Source: an uncultured Lachnospiraceae bacterium (GTDB lineage Bacteria > Bacillota > Clostridia > Lachnospirales > Lachnospiraceae). From it: a DNA stretch of 56,037 bases. Within the stretch, counting starts at the first letter, position 1. Every line of letters begins with the position of its first letter. Under the pieces are notes generated by a model. The model searched no databases, was not told where the DNA came from, and saw only the letters and a program-made list of their open reading frames with translations. Position numbers and translations under genes: made by a program. Positions 16,462 through 23,818 of the stretch are shown here, piece by piece. The stretch covers positions 1 through 56,037 of the forward strand of contig CAKRJH010000017.1 in the NCBI GenBank assembly GCA_934351255.1. Reading direction: 5' to 3'.

Positions 16462-16950
16462 TTATGTATTTTCACCAAAAACATGCCGGATATAGCTGTC
16501 CCAGCCCTGTTCTATCGAACGATCCATAGTAAATGATGCAAATGCCGTGCCAGTCACCAGATGCAGTTCACCCTGTCCAAAGCGTATGTGCAGGAACAGA
16601 TCCGGATGATACTGCTCATAGACCACCCCCGCTCCCATCTTTTCCATGCGAGGTGCAGCCCAGGTCTCACAGGCCTTGAGTGTGATCGTCATGCGCTGTG
16701 GACTTTTATGCCCACGAATGGCTGCAAACAGCAACGCCTTTTTCTCTCCCCAGGTGATCCACGGTCTTCCAAGTTCCGGTGCCTGCTCAAGCTGTTCTGT
16801 GTCATACCATTCGGGATTACGTCTTCCTGTCACATGCAGGCTACAGTCCGTCACAATATCCGCCTCGATCAATAAAAAATCATCAAAAGCCGCCTGACCA
16901 AACAGGCGACTCATAAAAGGTTTAATCTCTTCCACAGAAATATCTATCAT
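16462..16950 (-). CDS. Conserved hypothetical protein, DUF5721-like
   Basis: A 162-residue protein of unknown function. It begins IDISVEEIKPFMSRLFGQAAFDDFLLIEADIVT, which resembles the DUF5721 family of clostridial proteins (a short domain seen mainly in Lachnospiraceae); that assignment is from memory of the family pattern, not a search. It has no signal peptide or membrane segment and contains WITWGEKKALLFAAIRGHKSPQRM in its middle, a likely structural core. The ribosome binding site is weak (GTGAG). It is divergent from the small cysteine-rich gene, with a 14-base palindrome between them. Confidence 0.75.
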   Translation of the reverse strand: MIDISVEEIKPFMSRLFGQAAFDDFLLIEADIVTDCSLHVTGRRNPEWYDTEQLEQAPELGRPWITWGEKKALLFAAIRGHKSPQRMTITLKACETWAAPRMEKMGAGVVYEQYHPDLFLHIRFGQGELHLVTGTAFASFTMDRSIEQGWDSYIRHVFGENT

Positions 16951-16991
16951 ATTTTCTCACTTTCTGTACATACTAAGCTGCAACCGGCAAT

Positions 16992-17005
16992 GTGACCTCT
17001 GTCAC
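16992..17005. promoter_or_regulatory. Palindrome between divergent genes, possible operator
   Basis: GTGAC-CTCT-GTCAC is a perfect 5-base inverted repeat in the roughly 100-base gap between the DUF5721-like gene and the cysteine-rich gene. Its position suits a regulator binding site, but no cognate regulator is known. Confidence 0.35.
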
Positions 17006-17049
17006 GACGGTTTTCATATAGAAACACCAAATCAAGGGAGGTGAAACTC

Positions 17050-17247
17050 ATGAAAAAAGATGCAAAAACCATGAAGGAAGTCGCACAGCGCTGCAGCAAG
17101 TATCATGCAGACAGTGACTGCCACTGCGGCAATGCAAAGAACTCCACAGCAGATTCTATCAGTTGCAGCAACTGCACACACTACACCCCTGTCAAGGTAT
17201 GTAGTCTGGATCTTTACGAGGAGATCGTAAATGATCACGATCTGTAA
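17050..17247 (+). CDS. Small cysteine-rich protein of unknown function
   Basis: A 65-residue soluble protein I do not recognise. It carries six cysteines with histidines nearby: CSKYHADSDCHCG, then CSNCTHY, then VCSLDLYEEI. The CxC and CxxC pairs with adjacent His suggest a zinc- or iron-binding fold; this is inference. A near-perfect ribosome binding site (AAGGGAGGTGA) lies 8 bases before the ATG at 17050, which argues that it is a real gene. A GTG three codons earlier is inside that site. It ends 6 bases before the convergent GlgX-like gene, with no terminator hairpin seen in the gap. It is the only plus-strand gene between 2.8 and 19.4 kb. Confidence 0.7.
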   Translation: MKKDAKTMKEVAQRCSKYHADSDCHCGNAKNSTADSISCSNCTHYTPVKVCSLDLYEEIVNDHDL

Positions 17248-17253
17248 ACCGGG

Positions 17254-19251
17254 CTATTTGCCCACAAACACCACGATAGAACGCGGTGGAACGATTGTCT
17301 TTTTCTGACTGACAAGGGATGCTCTCTTCTTCTTTGGCTTTCTTGCCGGCTCAGCCGGAACCGGACTGAAGGTATTGCTATAGGTCTCAATGGCCACATA
17401 CCACTGTCTGTCTCCCGGCAGATTCGGCAGGTCAAAGGAGCGGGGCTCCCAGTACATATTAAAGATCAGGTAAATTGAATCATCACTGCTGCCGTCCGGA
17501 AGTTTGGCATAATCCCCATACAAAAGAAGTCCCAACATACGGTTATAATGGGAATAATCTCCCTTCCATGCCTGCGTGCTGTGTACCGACAGATCCGGCA
17601 TGCCACATGACAGCGTATCCATCTGCAGGAGTTCTTTTTCCTGATGCAGGACAGGATGCTTTTTGCGGAATGCGATCAGCTTGCGCACATACTCCAGGAT
17701 CTCTTTCTGATAGTCAGTGTGGTTCCAGTCCAGCCATGTGATGGCATTGTCCTGACAATATGGATTGTTGTTGCCCTTCTGGCTGTTTCCAAACTCATCG
17801 CCCGCCAGGATCATCGGCGTGCCCTGTGAGAACAGAAGCATCAGGAATGCATTGCGGATCTGGCACTGTCTTCTGGCCAGGATAGTCTTCTTGCGGCTCT
17901 TCCCCTCGACACCACAGTTCCAGCTGTAATTGATCTCTGCACCATCCTGGTTCATCTCACCGTTGTCCTCATTGTGCTTGACATCGTACGACACCAGATC
18001 CATCATGGTAAATCCATTGACATGGGCCAGGAAATTGATCACCGAATAGTCTCTCGGATTTCTGCGGAAACGCTCCACAAAATTGCCTACCTGTCCCTCA
18101 TCACTCTTCAGGAAGCGGCGGACGTCATTCATATAACCCTCGTTATATTCTGCCAGCGCATTCTCCTGATGGATCACCCCGCTCTGCATCAGCATATTCT
18201 GATCCCAGTAGGACGTCAGCAGCTTCACACCGGCCAGGATCGGATCGGATACCATGGAAATTGCCGGCATAACCTCCTGATTAACACGGAAACCGTCAAT
18301 GTGATAATTCATCACCCAGTGTCTGAGGCAGTCCGTCATCAGATGCAGGTTTGTACCCGGTGCAAAATAAATATCCAACAGAACTTCAATCCCCTGCTCA
18401 TGGAACTGCTTGACCAATGTCTTCATCTCGCCGGCGGCATTCTGCTTGTCGGAGGCATAGCCTGCCTTTGGCGCAAAATAATAGTTGTCAGTGCTTCCGT
18501 ACCCCCAGTAATTGATCTTCACGTCTTGCTGCTGCCGTGTTTTTCTACTGCAAGAGGCCATCTCGGCTCCCATCTGATTCTCTGCCGTCTGCGGCATTGT
18601 CTTGGGCTCACCGATCACCTGTTTGGAGGATTCCATGATCTCCTGAAAGTCGTAGCACGGAAGCAGCATCACGGCATTGACACCAAGGTCTTTAATATAA
18701 GGAATCTTTTCCTGAAGACCGCGGAAGGTTCCGCGTGCCTGCACCCGCGAGGACCGGTGGTTCGTAAATCCACGCACGTGGAGCTGATACAGGATCAGAT
18801 CACGAAATGCAATCGCCGGCGGTGCGTCATTCTCCCAGTGAAAGGCTTCCAGCCCAATACCGCCCCGCAGATTCTCCCTGGTCTTTCCCGGTTTGCCCCA
18901 ATGCTCTCTTCCATGGATCGCTGTGGCATAGGGATCGACAAACTCACGTTCTCCTACCCTGAACATATATTCATACTCTCTGGAAAGCCGGTCTGCCAGC
19001 TCTGCGGCGGATAACTCTTCTCCCACAAATCCGGTCACCGTCACAAAGAACACGCTTCCTCTCTTGTAGGTCTGGTCCAACACAATCACATCATACGGCT
19101 TTTTGTATCCCTTCTGGTAAAGTATCAGACTGCACTCCTGACAGTCCGGAAGCGATACGGCAAACTGTACACCCTGGGCAACCTGTGACACCCCCAGTGC
19201 CAGAGTCGTCCCCTGACTGTATGTTATCTTGCGGTTCTTTGCAGTATTCAT
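17254..19251 (-). CDS. GlgX/isoamylase-like protein lacking catalytic residues
   Basis: A 665-residue relative of glycogen debranching enzymes: an N-terminal CBM48-like region (about 1-140), a GH13 barrel and a C-terminal beta domain with a Lys-rich insert. The fold is well kept (YGSTDNYYFAPKAGYAS, KHNEDNGEMNQDG, GTPMILAGDEFGNSQKGNNNPYCQDN, ITWLDW), yet every catalytic position has changed. The nucleophile region reads DGFRVN instead of DGFRFD, the acid/base region TSYWD instead of AEPWD, and the third carboxylate region AHVNGF instead of AHDGF. The first conserved region (DxxxNH) reads DIYFAPG and about 40-50 residues after it are missing. So hydrolysis is very unlikely; a glucan-binding, scaffolding or regulatory role is inferred. 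The frame is intact and has GAGG 10 bases upstream and its own promoter, so it is not a decaying pseudogene. Confidence 0.85.
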   Translation of the reverse strand: MNTAKNRKITYSQGTTLALGVSQVAQGVQFAVSLPDCQECSLILYQKGYKKPYDVIVLDQTYKRGSVFFVTVTGFVGEELSAAELADRLSREYEYMFRVGEREFVDPYATAIHGREHWGKPGKTRENLRGGIGLEAFHWENDAPPAIAFRDLILYQLHVRGFTNHRSSRVQARGTFRGLQEKIPYIKDLGVNAVMLLPCYDFQEIMESSKQVIGEPKTMPQTAENQMGAEMASCSRKTRQQQDVKINYWGYGSTDNYYFAPKAGYASDKQNAAGEMKTLVKQFHEQGIEVLLDIYFAPGTNLHLMTDCLRHWVMNYHIDGFRVNQEVMPAISMVSDPILAGVKLLTSYWDQNMLMQSGVIHQENALAEYNEGYMNDVRRFLKSDEGQVGNFVERFRRNPRDYSVINFLAHVNGFTMMDLVSYDVKHNEDNGEMNQDGAEINYSWNCGVEGKSRKKTILARRQCQIRNAFLMLLFSQGTPMILAGDEFGNSQKGNNNPYCQDNAITWLDWNHTDYQKEILEYVRKLIAFRKKHPVLHQEKELLQMDTLSCGMPDLSVHSTQAWKGDYSHYNRMLGLLLYGDYAKLPDGSSDDSIYLIFNMYWEPRSFDLPNLPGDRQWYVAIETYSNTFSPVPAEPARKPKKKRASLVSQKKTIVPPRSIVVFVGK

Positions 19252-19313
19252 CGATTCTTGTCCTCGTTTCTCTCAGTCTGGGCAGCAAATAAAATCTACC
19301 CCCATTCTTTCAT

Positions 19314-19343
19314 ATTTTACTACATATCTATGAGCAGTGTCAA
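19314..19343 (-). promoter_or_regulatory. Promoter of the GlgX-like gene
   Basis: On the minus strand a perfect TTGACA (19338-19343) and TAAAAT (19314-19319) are 18 bases apart, about 60 bases before the ATG. Confidence 0.7.
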
Positions 19344-19351
19344 AAAATTCC

Positions 19352-19379
19352 TTGCAAAATCCCGTCTATCTAGTAAAAT
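19352..19379 (+). promoter_or_regulatory. Promoter of ykpA
   Basis: TTGCAA (19352-19357) and TAAAAT (19374-19379) are 16 bases apart and lie just 8 bases from the divergent promoter of the GlgX-like gene. Confidence 0.65.
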
Positions 19380-19413
19380 ACATCTTAGATTAAAGAAAGG
19401 ATTTTAAAATTGT

Positions 19414-21048
19414 ATGATTCAAGCAAGTAATGTTACTTTACGTCTCGGAAAGAAAGCTCTTTTTGAAGACGTCAATATTAAATTTACTGAAGGCAACTGC
19501 TATGGCCTGATCGGTGCCAACGGTGCCGGAAAATCCACCTTCTTAAAAATCCTGACCGGAGAGATCGAGCCGACCAAGGGCGAGATCATCATCACACCGG
19601 GCCAGCGGCTGTCTTTCTTAAAGCAGGATCACTTCCAGTATGACTCCTATCCGGTGCTGGATACCGTCATCATGGGAAACAATCGTCTCTACGAGATCTC
19701 CAAGGAGAAGGACGCGATCTACGCCAAGGAAGATTTCACCGATGAGGACGGCATCCGCGCTGCAGAGCTCGAGGAGGAATTTGCCAATATGAACGGATGG
19801 GAAGCGGAATCCGACGCTGCCACCCTGTTAAACGGACTGGGCATCCCTACCGAGGAGCACTACATGATGATGAGCGAACTGCCGGCCAGCGAAAAGGTAA
19901 AGGTCCTGCTTGCACAGGCATTGTTTGGCAATCCGGACATCCTGCTGCTCGATGAGCCTACGAACCATTTGGATCTGGAAGCGATCCGCTGGCTGGAGGA
20001 GTTCCTGATCAACTTTGACAATACCGTGATCGTAGTATCCCACGACCGTTATTTCCTGAACAAAGTCTGCACACATACCGCAGATATCGATTACGCCAAG
20101 ATTCAGCTTTACGCCGGCAACTACGACTTCTGGTACGAGTCCAGCCAGCTGATGATCAAGCAGATGAAAGAGGCCAACAAAAAGAAAGAAGAAAAGATCA
20201 AGGAACTGCAGGAATTTATCCAGCGATTCTCCGCCAACGCCTCCAAATCCAAACAGGCAACCTCCCGTAAACGTGCTCTGGAAAAGATCGAGCTGGATGA
20301 TATGAAGCCTTCCAGCCGTAAATATCCATACATTGATTTTCGTCCGGGACGCGAGATCGGCAATGACGTTCTGGTGGTAGAGCATCTTTCCAAGACCATC
20401 GACGGTGTCAAGGTTCTCGATGACATTTCCTTTATCCTGGGACATGATGACAAGGTCGCTTTCGTCGGCAGCAACACCATCGCCACAACGACCCTGTTCC
20501 AGATCCTGGCAGGTGAGATGGAGCCGGATGAAGGTTCCTACAAATGGGGCGTGACCACCAGCTTCTCATACTTCCCGAAAGACAACACAGAGCTGTTTTC
20601 CGGCAATGAGACCATCGTGGACTGGCTGATGCCATTCTCTCCGGAAAAGGATCCGACCTATGTGCGCCAGTTCCTGGGACGTATGTTATTCCCCGGTGAA
20701 GACGGTGTCAAAAAAGTCAATGTCCTCTCCGGTGGCGAGCGCGTCCGCGTCATGCTCTCCAAGATGATGATCCTGGCGTCCAATATTCTGATCCTGGATG
20801 AGCCTACCAACCATCTGGATATGGAATCCATCACCGCACTGAACAACGGACTGATCAAATTCCCGGGTGTCGTATTATTTACCTCCCAGGATCACCAGTT
20901 CATCCAGACGATTGCAAACCGTATCATGGAGATCACACCGGGCGGACTGATCGACAAGATCACCACCTACGACGAATACCTCGACAGCGATGAGATGGCC
21001 AGAAAGAGACAGCTTCTCTCCGTATCCAAAGAGGGCGACGAGAATTGA
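19414..21048 (+). CDS. ykpA: ABC-F family ATPase, YkpA/YbiT type
   Basis: A soluble protein of 544 residues with two ABC ATPase domains and no membrane part. ABC-F proteins act on ribosomes, in translation control or antibiotic protection. Domain 1 has Walker A GANGAGKST and LLLDEPTNHLDL with VVSHDRYF. The interdomain linker shows RFSANASKSKQATSRKR, the YbiT/YkpA hallmark. Domain 2 has a lysine-less Walker A (GSNTIATTT), signature LSGGERVR, LILDEPTNHLDM and TSQDH in place of SHDR. The atypical first signature (LPASEK) and the second Walker A also occur in Bacillus YkpA, so they are family traits. The SQDH switch is a further change. The ribosome binding site AAAGGA is 12 bases from the ATG. 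It has its own promoter and terminator. Confidence 0.92.
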   Translation: MIQASNVTLRLGKKALFEDVNIKFTEGNCYGLIGANGAGKSTFLKILTGEIEPTKGEIIITPGQRLSFLKQDHFQYDSYPVLDTVIMGNNRLYEISKEKDAIYAKEDFTDEDGIRAAELEEEFANMNGWEAESDAATLLNGLGIPTEEHYMMMSELPASEKVKVLLAQALFGNPDILLLDEPTNHLDLEAIRWLEEFLINFDNTVIVVSHDRYFLNKVCTHTADIDYAKIQLYAGNYDFWYESSQLMIKQMKEANKKKEEKIKELQEFIQRFSANASKSKQATSRKRALEKIELDDMKPSSRKYPYIDFRPGREIGNDVLVVEHLSKTIDGVKVLDDISFILGHDDKVAFVGSNTIATTTLFQILAGEMEPDEGSYKWGVTTSFSYFPKDNTELFSGNETIVDWLMPFSPEKDPTYVRQFLGRMLFPGEDGVKKVNVLSGGERVRVMLSKMMILASNILILDEPTNHLDMESITALNNGLIKFPGVVLFTSQDHQFIQTIANRIMEITPGGLIDKITTYDEYLDSDEMARKRQLLSVSKEGDEN

Positions 21049-21145
21049 TTTTCAAATTCACTTGTCATGTTGTTCACACACAGCCAGCATTGGCAAGATA
21101 GTGCTCGTGATGCAGCGATACAGAATTTCATGACCTGATATACGG

Positions 21146-21182
21146 AAAAAGGGAACATCCTTTTACAGGATGTTCCCTTTTT
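21146..21182. terminator. Bidirectional terminator between ykpA and the glycosyltransferase gene
   Basis: AAAAAGGGAACATCCT (21146-21161) pairs perfectly with its complement (21167-21182) across a 5-base loop, with A and T runs on both sides. It lies between convergent genes. Confidence 0.9.
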
Positions 21183-21214
21183 GTTTGTCTTGGTTTAATA
21201 TTGTATGAATTATT

Positions 21215-22165
21215 TTACTTGTCGCGGTAGATCACGCTCTCGATAATGAAACGTGGTCTCTCCTTGACCTCCATGTAAATCTTGCCGACATATTCGCCGA
21301 TCACGCCCAGCGCCAGAAGGATCAGACCACCGATCCCCCACAGGGAGATCACAATGGATGTCCATCCAGCCACAGTCTTGCCTGTGACCCAGACAATGAG
21401 GAAATAGATCAGCATCAGAATACTGACGGTAAACAACAGCATGCCCAGTCCTGTGATCATACGGATCGGCTTCACACTGCACGACGTAATGCCATCAATA
21501 GCAAATGCCAGCATCTTCTTCAATGGATATTTGGATTCCCCTGCAAAGCGTTCATGTCTCTCATAATAGACCACATCGGTCTCGTAGCCGATCATCGGCA
21601 CGATACCCCGCAGGAACAGGTTCACCTCTTTATACTGTGCCAGTCCCTCCAGCGCGCGCTTGCTCATAAGCCGGTAATCTGCATGGTCCTCCAGAGTGTC
21701 AGCACCCATGGTCTTCATCAGTTTGTAGAAGGCATGTGCCGTGCTTCTCTTAAATACCGTATCTGTCGCACGGGTAGAGCGGACACCATAGACGATATCC
21801 TTGCCCTCCTGAAACTTGTCAATAAACTGTTCGATCGCAGCCACATCATCCTGCAGATCCGCATCCAGCGAAATCGCAGCGTCTGCGTAATCTTTCGCAG
21901 TCATCAAGCCGGCCAGAAGCGCGTTCTGATGTCCCCGGTTGTGCGCCAGATTCACTCCGACAAACAGAGGATCCTGTTCATGAAGCTGATTGATGATCGC
22001 CCAGGTGTTATCCCGGGAACCATCGTTGACAAACGCAACCTTGCTTTGCTCTGAGATCTTCCCCTTCTGCATCAGTCCATGCATAATCTCCCGAAGCTGT
22101 CTTGACGTCTCCGGCAACACTTCCTGCTCATTGTAGCAGGGAATCACTAACCAAATCGTATCCAT
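21215..22165 (-). CDS. GtrB/DPM-like family 2 glycosyltransferase
   Basis: A membrane-anchored glycosyltransferase of 316 residues that probably transfers a sugar to undecaprenyl phosphate. The GT2 domain shows LVIPCYNEQEVLP, VNDGSRDNTW, the HNRGHQNALLAG motif and the metal-binding LDADLQDD; KYPLKKML is typical of the GtrB juncture. Two transmembrane helices follow (about 235-258 and 270-295), and a short C-terminal tail (EVKERPRFIIES) ends the protein as in polyprenyl-phosphate glucosyl or mannosyl synthases. It lies 31 bases after the secreted beta-sandwich gene on the same strand; the ribosome binding site is weak. A multi-spanning GT (23819-25423) that could use such a lipid-linked donor lies close by. 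Confidence 0.9.
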   Translation of the reverse strand: MDTIWLVIPCYNEQEVLPETSRQLREIMHGLMQKGKISEQSKVAFVNDGSRDNTWAIINQLHEQDPLFVGVNLAHNRGHQNALLAGLMTAKDYADAAISLDADLQDDVAAIEQFIDKFQEGKDIVYGVRSTRATDTVFKRSTAHAFYKLMKTMGADTLEDHADYRLMSKRALEGLAQYKEVNLFLRGIVPMIGYETDVVYYERHERFAGESKYPLKKMLAFAIDGITSCSVKPIRMITGLGMLLFTVSILMLIYFLIVWVTGKTVAGWTSIVISLWGIGGLILLALGVIGEYVGKIYMEVKERPRFIIESVIYRDK

Positions 22166-22196
22166 ATCGTTTTCTTGCTCTCTTTTGCTTTCTTAA

Positions 22197-23354
22197 TTAT
22201 TTGCAGTATTTGATCTTGTAAGCAGAATCATAATCATATGCCTTCTCTGCACAGACGTAATAGGTTCCCTTGGAGAGTTTTCCGCTGGAACTTAAGATCA
22301 GTTTCTTTCCGGCATCCACCATACTGCTCTTGGTGATGAAACGCTTGTTGTTAGATGTGACCTGCACCCTCAGCCAGCCATGATCGGAATAGTTGGAAAT
22401 AACCAGCTTGAGTTTCTTTTTCTTGGTCAGCTTCACCTTGAACCAGCGTTTGGTATTCGCAGGTGCCTCATAGTGCATATACCCCTGTACGGTCTTGCCC
22501 GGCTTGATCAGCTTCGCCTTGGATTTCTTCGTCGCGCCCTGATTCTTAAACGGTGTCACACCAAAACTGATAGAATACATGTCGTCCTCTTTGGTCGCCA
22601 CATAGTAGGTACCGGCTTTCAGTGTAATGTGTGCATACTCGCCATACTTCAGCCAATCGCTGGTCAGCTCCGCCTTGTTTGAATCACAGATAGATACGCT
22701 CAGACCATTATTGGTAGTTCTGTCGTCGCTCATGGAAAATCCTGTCAACGTCACCAGGCCACCCTGTCCCACTACCATTCTGTGATAGTTTGCAAAGGAA
22801 CTGTCCGGATTCTTCCAGAGCTGTGCCTCGCTGTTGATGTCAGTAGCGGTTCCGCGGTATGCATAGGTACTGATATCACAGGAGTTTGCCTCCTTGGCAA
22901 CCGTGTAGTTAAACTTCGCCTTAAGATAGTAGGTTCCTGCCTGCTTCAGCTTGAAGTCCATTTTCTTGGTGTCTGTCGTATACTTGCTCATGTAAGCGTA
23001 ATCCGCTCCCACGACCTCAGACTTGCAGTCTGCATCGGTATACAGTCTGATCTCGAAAGATTCGGTAATGCGAACCGGTGTCACCTGCATTACCAGACAT
23101 CCGGGCTCCGTCACCACGATTGGAAGAACCGCTGCTGTCTCCTCCCGCTTGGCCGTGTCTGTGCTCTCTGCACTGTCCGTTCCCAATGTCATCGTCGCCT
23201 TGACAGCAGGTGCATCAACCGCAAAGACATCCATCACCGGTGCAGTGATCGTCGGAATGGTGGTTGCTGCCTTGGCCGGTGCCGCTGAGGTCGCACATCC
23301 GATCACCATGGCAGAAGTCAGAAGTAATGATAATAATGTTTTTCGAATTCCCAT
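22197..23354 (-). CDS. Exported protein with three beta-sandwich (PPC-like) repeats
   Basis: A 385-residue secreted or lipid-anchored protein with no recognised enzyme domain. The N-terminus has a signal peptide; VIGC at residues 17-20 fits a lipobox, while APAKAA a little later fits a signal peptidase I site, so anchoring is undecided. A linker rich in Ala, Thr and Pro follows. The rest appears to hold three similar modules, each ending in a GTYY strand (AGTYYLKAKF, AGTYYVATKED, KGTYYVCAEKA), the pattern of pre-peptidase C-terminal type domains that often bind surfaces or glycans. The last module is Lys-rich. AAGGAG lies 6 bases from the ATG. A surface adhesion or matrix role is only inferred. 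Confidence 0.75.
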   Translation of the reverse strand: MGIRKTLLSLLLTSAMVIGCATSAAPAKAATTIPTITAPVMDVFAVDAPAVKATMTLGTDSAESTDTAKREETAAVLPIVVTEPGCLVMQVTPVRITESFEIRLYTDADCKSEVVGADYAYMSKYTTDTKKMDFKLKQAGTYYLKAKFNYTVAKEANSCDISTYAYRGTATDINSEAQLWKNPDSSFANYHRMVVGQGGLVTLTGFSMSDDRTTNNGLSVSICDSNKAELTSDWLKYGEYAHITLKAGTYYVATKEDDMYSISFGVTPFKNQGATKKSKAKLIKPGKTVQGYMHYEAPANTKRWFKVKLTKKKKLKLVISNYSDHGWLRVQVTSNNKRFITKSSMVDAGKKLILSSSGKLSKGTYYVCAEKAYDYDSAYKIKYCK

Positions 23355-23471
23355 TTTTTTCTCCTTTTCTTAGAAATATAATAAATACAACTGTAGTATA
23401 GCATATTTCACTCCGGGATTGTATATAATAATTGGATCTTTTTTGTGGCAGAATGCACATAGAAAAATAAG

Positions 23472-23501
23472 AAAAAAAAGCCGAAGCAAAATGCTTCGGC
23501 T
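23472..23501 (-). terminator. Terminator of the tRNA-Gln gene
   Basis: GCCGAAGCA (23480-23488) pairs with TGCTTCGGC (23492-23500), and the minus strand continues into eight T residues. It begins 3 bases after the tRNA 3' end. Confidence 0.9.
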
Positions 23502-23503
23502 AA

Positions 23504-23575
23504 CAGCGCTACAAGGATTCGAACCTTGAAATGCTGGAGTCAGAGTCCAGTGCCTTACCGTTTGGCGATAGCGCT
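23504..23575 (-). tRNA. tRNA-Gln (anticodon CTG)
   Basis: A full cloverleaf is readable on the minus strand: acceptor AGCGCTA with TAGCGCT, D arm GCC...GGC with AACGGTAA loop, anticodon stem CTGGA/TCCAG with loop CTCTGAC (anticodon CTG, reading CAG), and T arm CAAGG-TTCGAAT-CCTTG. The discriminator is G, as for glutamine. The terminal CCA is not encoded. Length 72 bases. It is a single-gene unit with its own promoter and terminator. Confidence 0.96.
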
Positions 23576-23617
23576 ATATGTTGTGTCTGTAAGCTTCCGT
23601 CTCACAAGCACTCGTTT

Positions 23618-23646
23618 AGTATATAACAGTTCCCCGACAAATGCAA
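23618..23646 (-). promoter_or_regulatory. Promoter of the tRNA-Gln gene
   Basis: On the minus strand TTGCAT (23641-23646) and TATACT (23618-23623) are 17 bases apart, about 40 bases upstream of the mature tRNA. Confidence 0.75.
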
Positions 23647-23708
23647 GTCTTTTTTTTATTTTTTTCAAAAAAAATTTACACCGTCCCCAAAAGCTCTGTT
23701 TTCCGGAT

Positions 23709-23737
23709 TTGTCAATCTTCGTTTCCTCCTGTATAAT
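23709..23737 (+). promoter_or_regulatory. Promoter of the membrane glycosyltransferase gene
   Basis: TTGTCA (23709-23714) and a perfect TATAAT (23732-23737) are 17 bases apart. Transcription would begin near 23744, so the ATG at 23750 would have almost no leader; this favours the downstream ATG at 23819. Confidence 0.8.
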
Positions 23738-23818
23738 GAAAGAATCACCATGAAAGTATATACTGATTTACAGAGAGTATTACATACAGAGCTCTTGAAA
23801 GAAAGGCAGGTTTCTCCT

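Noticed and set aside
19414..21048. Loss of the Walker A lysine in the second ATPase domain of YkpA as a novelty
   Set aside because: The Bacillus YkpA sequence shows the same type of degenerate loop (GRNELAVTT), so it is normal for this subfamily.
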